A stretch of 64,000 bases of DNA from Nitrobacteraceae bacterium AZCC 1564 (lineage in GTDB: Bacteria > Pseudomonadota > Alphaproteobacteria > Rhizobiales > Xanthobacteraceae). This document shows, piece by piece, positions 63,037 to 64,000 of this stretch; position 1 is the stretch's first letter; each line of letters starts with the position of its first letter. The translations under genes were made by a program, and so were the position numbers. The notes under the pieces were generated by a model. That model was not told the DNA's origin. It worked only from the letters and a program-made list of their open reading frames with translations, and did not search any database. The stretch covers positions 5,285,001 through 5,349,000 of the forward strand of contig JBAGRR010000001.1 of the NCBI GenBank assembly GCA_036924835.1. Reading direction: 5' to 3'.

Positions 63037-64000
63037 TCACCCGACCTGCCGCATTTGATTGTTCAAATAGATCTCCTGAATGGAGCGCTTCAGCGTCTTG
63101 CCGGCGGCGTTTCGCGGAAAATCCTCAAAGATGACAAGATCGCTGATGCGTTGAAACTTGGCGCCGACGTTCTGATTGATCCAGATCTTGAGTTCCTCGA
63201 CTGGCGCGTGCGTGGCGTGATCGGGATTGAGGACGATGGCCGCGATCGGCGTCTCGCCCCATTTCTCATGAGGAATGCCGAACACCGCGGCCTCTTGCAC
63301 GGCGGGATGTCGCACGATGACTTCCTCGATGTCGCGCGGATAGACGCTGACGCCGCCGGATTTGATCATGTCCTTCTTTCTGTCCGAGAGATAGAGGAAG
63401 CCGTCGTCATCGACATAACCGACGTCGCCCGAATGCAGCCATCCGTTAATCACGGCCTTCTCCGTGAGATCCGGACGCCGGTAATATTCCTCCATCATGA
63501 TCGGCCCGCGGCCGACGATTTCACCGATGGTATGGGGCGGCGCGTCATTGCCTTCCAAATCCACGATCCGCATCTCGAAGAATGGAGGTGGCGTGCCAAC
63601 GGACGCGAGTTTCGAGCCCGCGATGGATTTGTCGAGAATGGTCATGAAGCCCTCCGCCAGCCCATACATTTCGTAGAAGCGGTCACCGACGACGTCGAGC
63701 AGGCGTTGCTTGTGGGACAGGTGCAGCGTGGCGCCGAGCGAGATCAGCGCTTCGAGCGATGCGAGACGGGCAGGATCGAACGCAGGGCAATCGAGCAGGG
63801 CAACGATTTGCGACGGGACCATCACCATGTGCGTGACCTTCTCGCGCTCGATGGTGTTCAGGATTTCTGCGGGATCGAAAGCCTCGTGCAAGATATATGT
63901 TCCGCCGAGAAAGAAGCTCGGCAGCAAGGTCATGAAGGCGCCGTTGAACACCAGCGACCCCGTGTGGAGTGAAACGCTCTCCGGCGTCATGCGCCAGGCG
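63037..64000 (-). CDS. AMP-dependent acyl-CoA synthetase/ligase, C-terminal part (cut by window end)
   Basis: About 321 residues of the C-terminal part are seen; the reading frame continues beyond 64000 in front of AWRM. Motifs of the ANL superfamily: FYEMYGLAEGFMTILDKS (A5), GWLHSGDVGYVDDDGFLYLS with DRKKDMIKSGG (A7/A8), and FPRNAAGKTLKRSIQ with the catalytic Lys (A10). It would activate a carboxylic acid with ATP and join it to CoA. The substrate-determining N-terminal part is outside the window. It converges with the cupin-AraC gene; 15 bases separate the ends. Confidence 0.9.
   Translation of the reverse strand, partial: AWRMTPESVSLHTGSLVFNGAFMTLLPSFFLGGTYILHEAFDPAEILNTIEREKVTHMVMVPSQIVALLDCPAFDPARLASLEALISLGATLHLSHKQRLLDVVGDRFYEMYGLAEGFMTILDKSIAGSKLASVGTPPPFFEMRIVDLEGNDAPPHTIGEIVGRGPIMMEEYYRRPDLTEKAVINGWLHSGDVGYVDDDGFLYLSDRKKDMIKSGGVSVYPRDIEEVIVRHPAVQEAAVFGIPHEKWGETPIAAIVLNPDHATHAPVEELKIWINQNVGAKFQRISDLVIFEDFPRNAAGKTLKRSIQEIYLNNQMRQVG

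Noticed and set aside
63055..63972. Open frame of 305 codons opposite the acyl-CoA ligase
   Set aside because: The minus strand carries the ANL motifs A5, A7/A8 and A10, so the plus frame is a shadow.

Overview
The window is 64 kb of chromosomal-looking DNA with high GC and dense coding. It comes from an alphaproteobacterium, most probably the Bradyrhizobium/Afipia/Rhodopseudomonas group. Pointers to this group are FixJ/NodW-type response regulators, DUF992, DUF1269 and DUF2239 proteins, and a two-hairpin intergenic element near 28.8 kb of a kind I recall from bradyrhizobial genomes. I saw no rRNA, tRNA, CRISPR array or complete insertion sequence.

Layout. 1-5.6 kb: end of a metallo-hydrolase gene, two DUF genes, a GIY-YIG protein, tyrS whose ribosome binding site lies in a hairpin, a DUF1398 protein and an EEP-fold hydrolase. 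5.6-7.5 kb: a possible decayed transposon with 41-bp inverted ends, a transposase remnant and one unknown passenger gene. 7.6-12 kb: a PanE-like oxidoreductase, small secreted and membrane proteins, short tandem repeats and a fragment of a duplicated MFS gene. 12-15.3 kb: glutaminase, MFS transporter and HdeD in a row, a likely acid-stress operon. 15.7-20.4 kb: membrane metallophosphoesterase, AI-2E family transporter, and a sulfite-oxidase-like gene broken by one base. 20.4-27.3 kb: an alkanesulfonate (ssu) locus with three substrate-binding proteins, SsuD, SsuC, SsuB and a flavin reductase. 30-35.7 kb: a signalling operon of a receiver protein, FIST sensor, hybrid histidine kinase and a DHp-REC-class III cyclase. 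36-41 kb: padR, multicopper oxidase and chrA, plus a second multicopper oxidase. 41-47 kb: an IclR regulator facing an operon with the gene order of terephthalate (tph) operons, ending in an aromatic-acid MFS transporter. 47-51 kb: LysR/SDR pair, NADH dehydrogenase-like flavoprotein and alpha/beta hydrolase. 51.6-54 kb: two tandem AraC regulators. 54.6-59.6 kb: a six-PAS histidine kinase with three response regulators, then an ECF sigma factor. 60.8-64 kb: an MHS-family transporter, a cupin-AraC regulator and an acyl-CoA ligase cut by the window end.

The most unusual feature is a family of roughly 75-80 bp palindromic elements that begin CTAGTG and end CACTAG or a close variant. At least 14 full or partial copies lie between 9.9 and 54.6 kb. 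The hairpin arms differ between subfamilies but pair within each copy. Some copies sit as tandem pairs, and one pair recurs inverted 33 kb away. Four genes take their stop codon from a copy; in the two AraC paralogues the element also encodes the last residues.

The content suggests a soil or water organism: sulfonate scavenging, aromatic acid use, metal handling (copper oxidases, chromate export), acid tolerance and much two-component signalling. All functions are read from sequence patterns and recalled family features; no database search was run.
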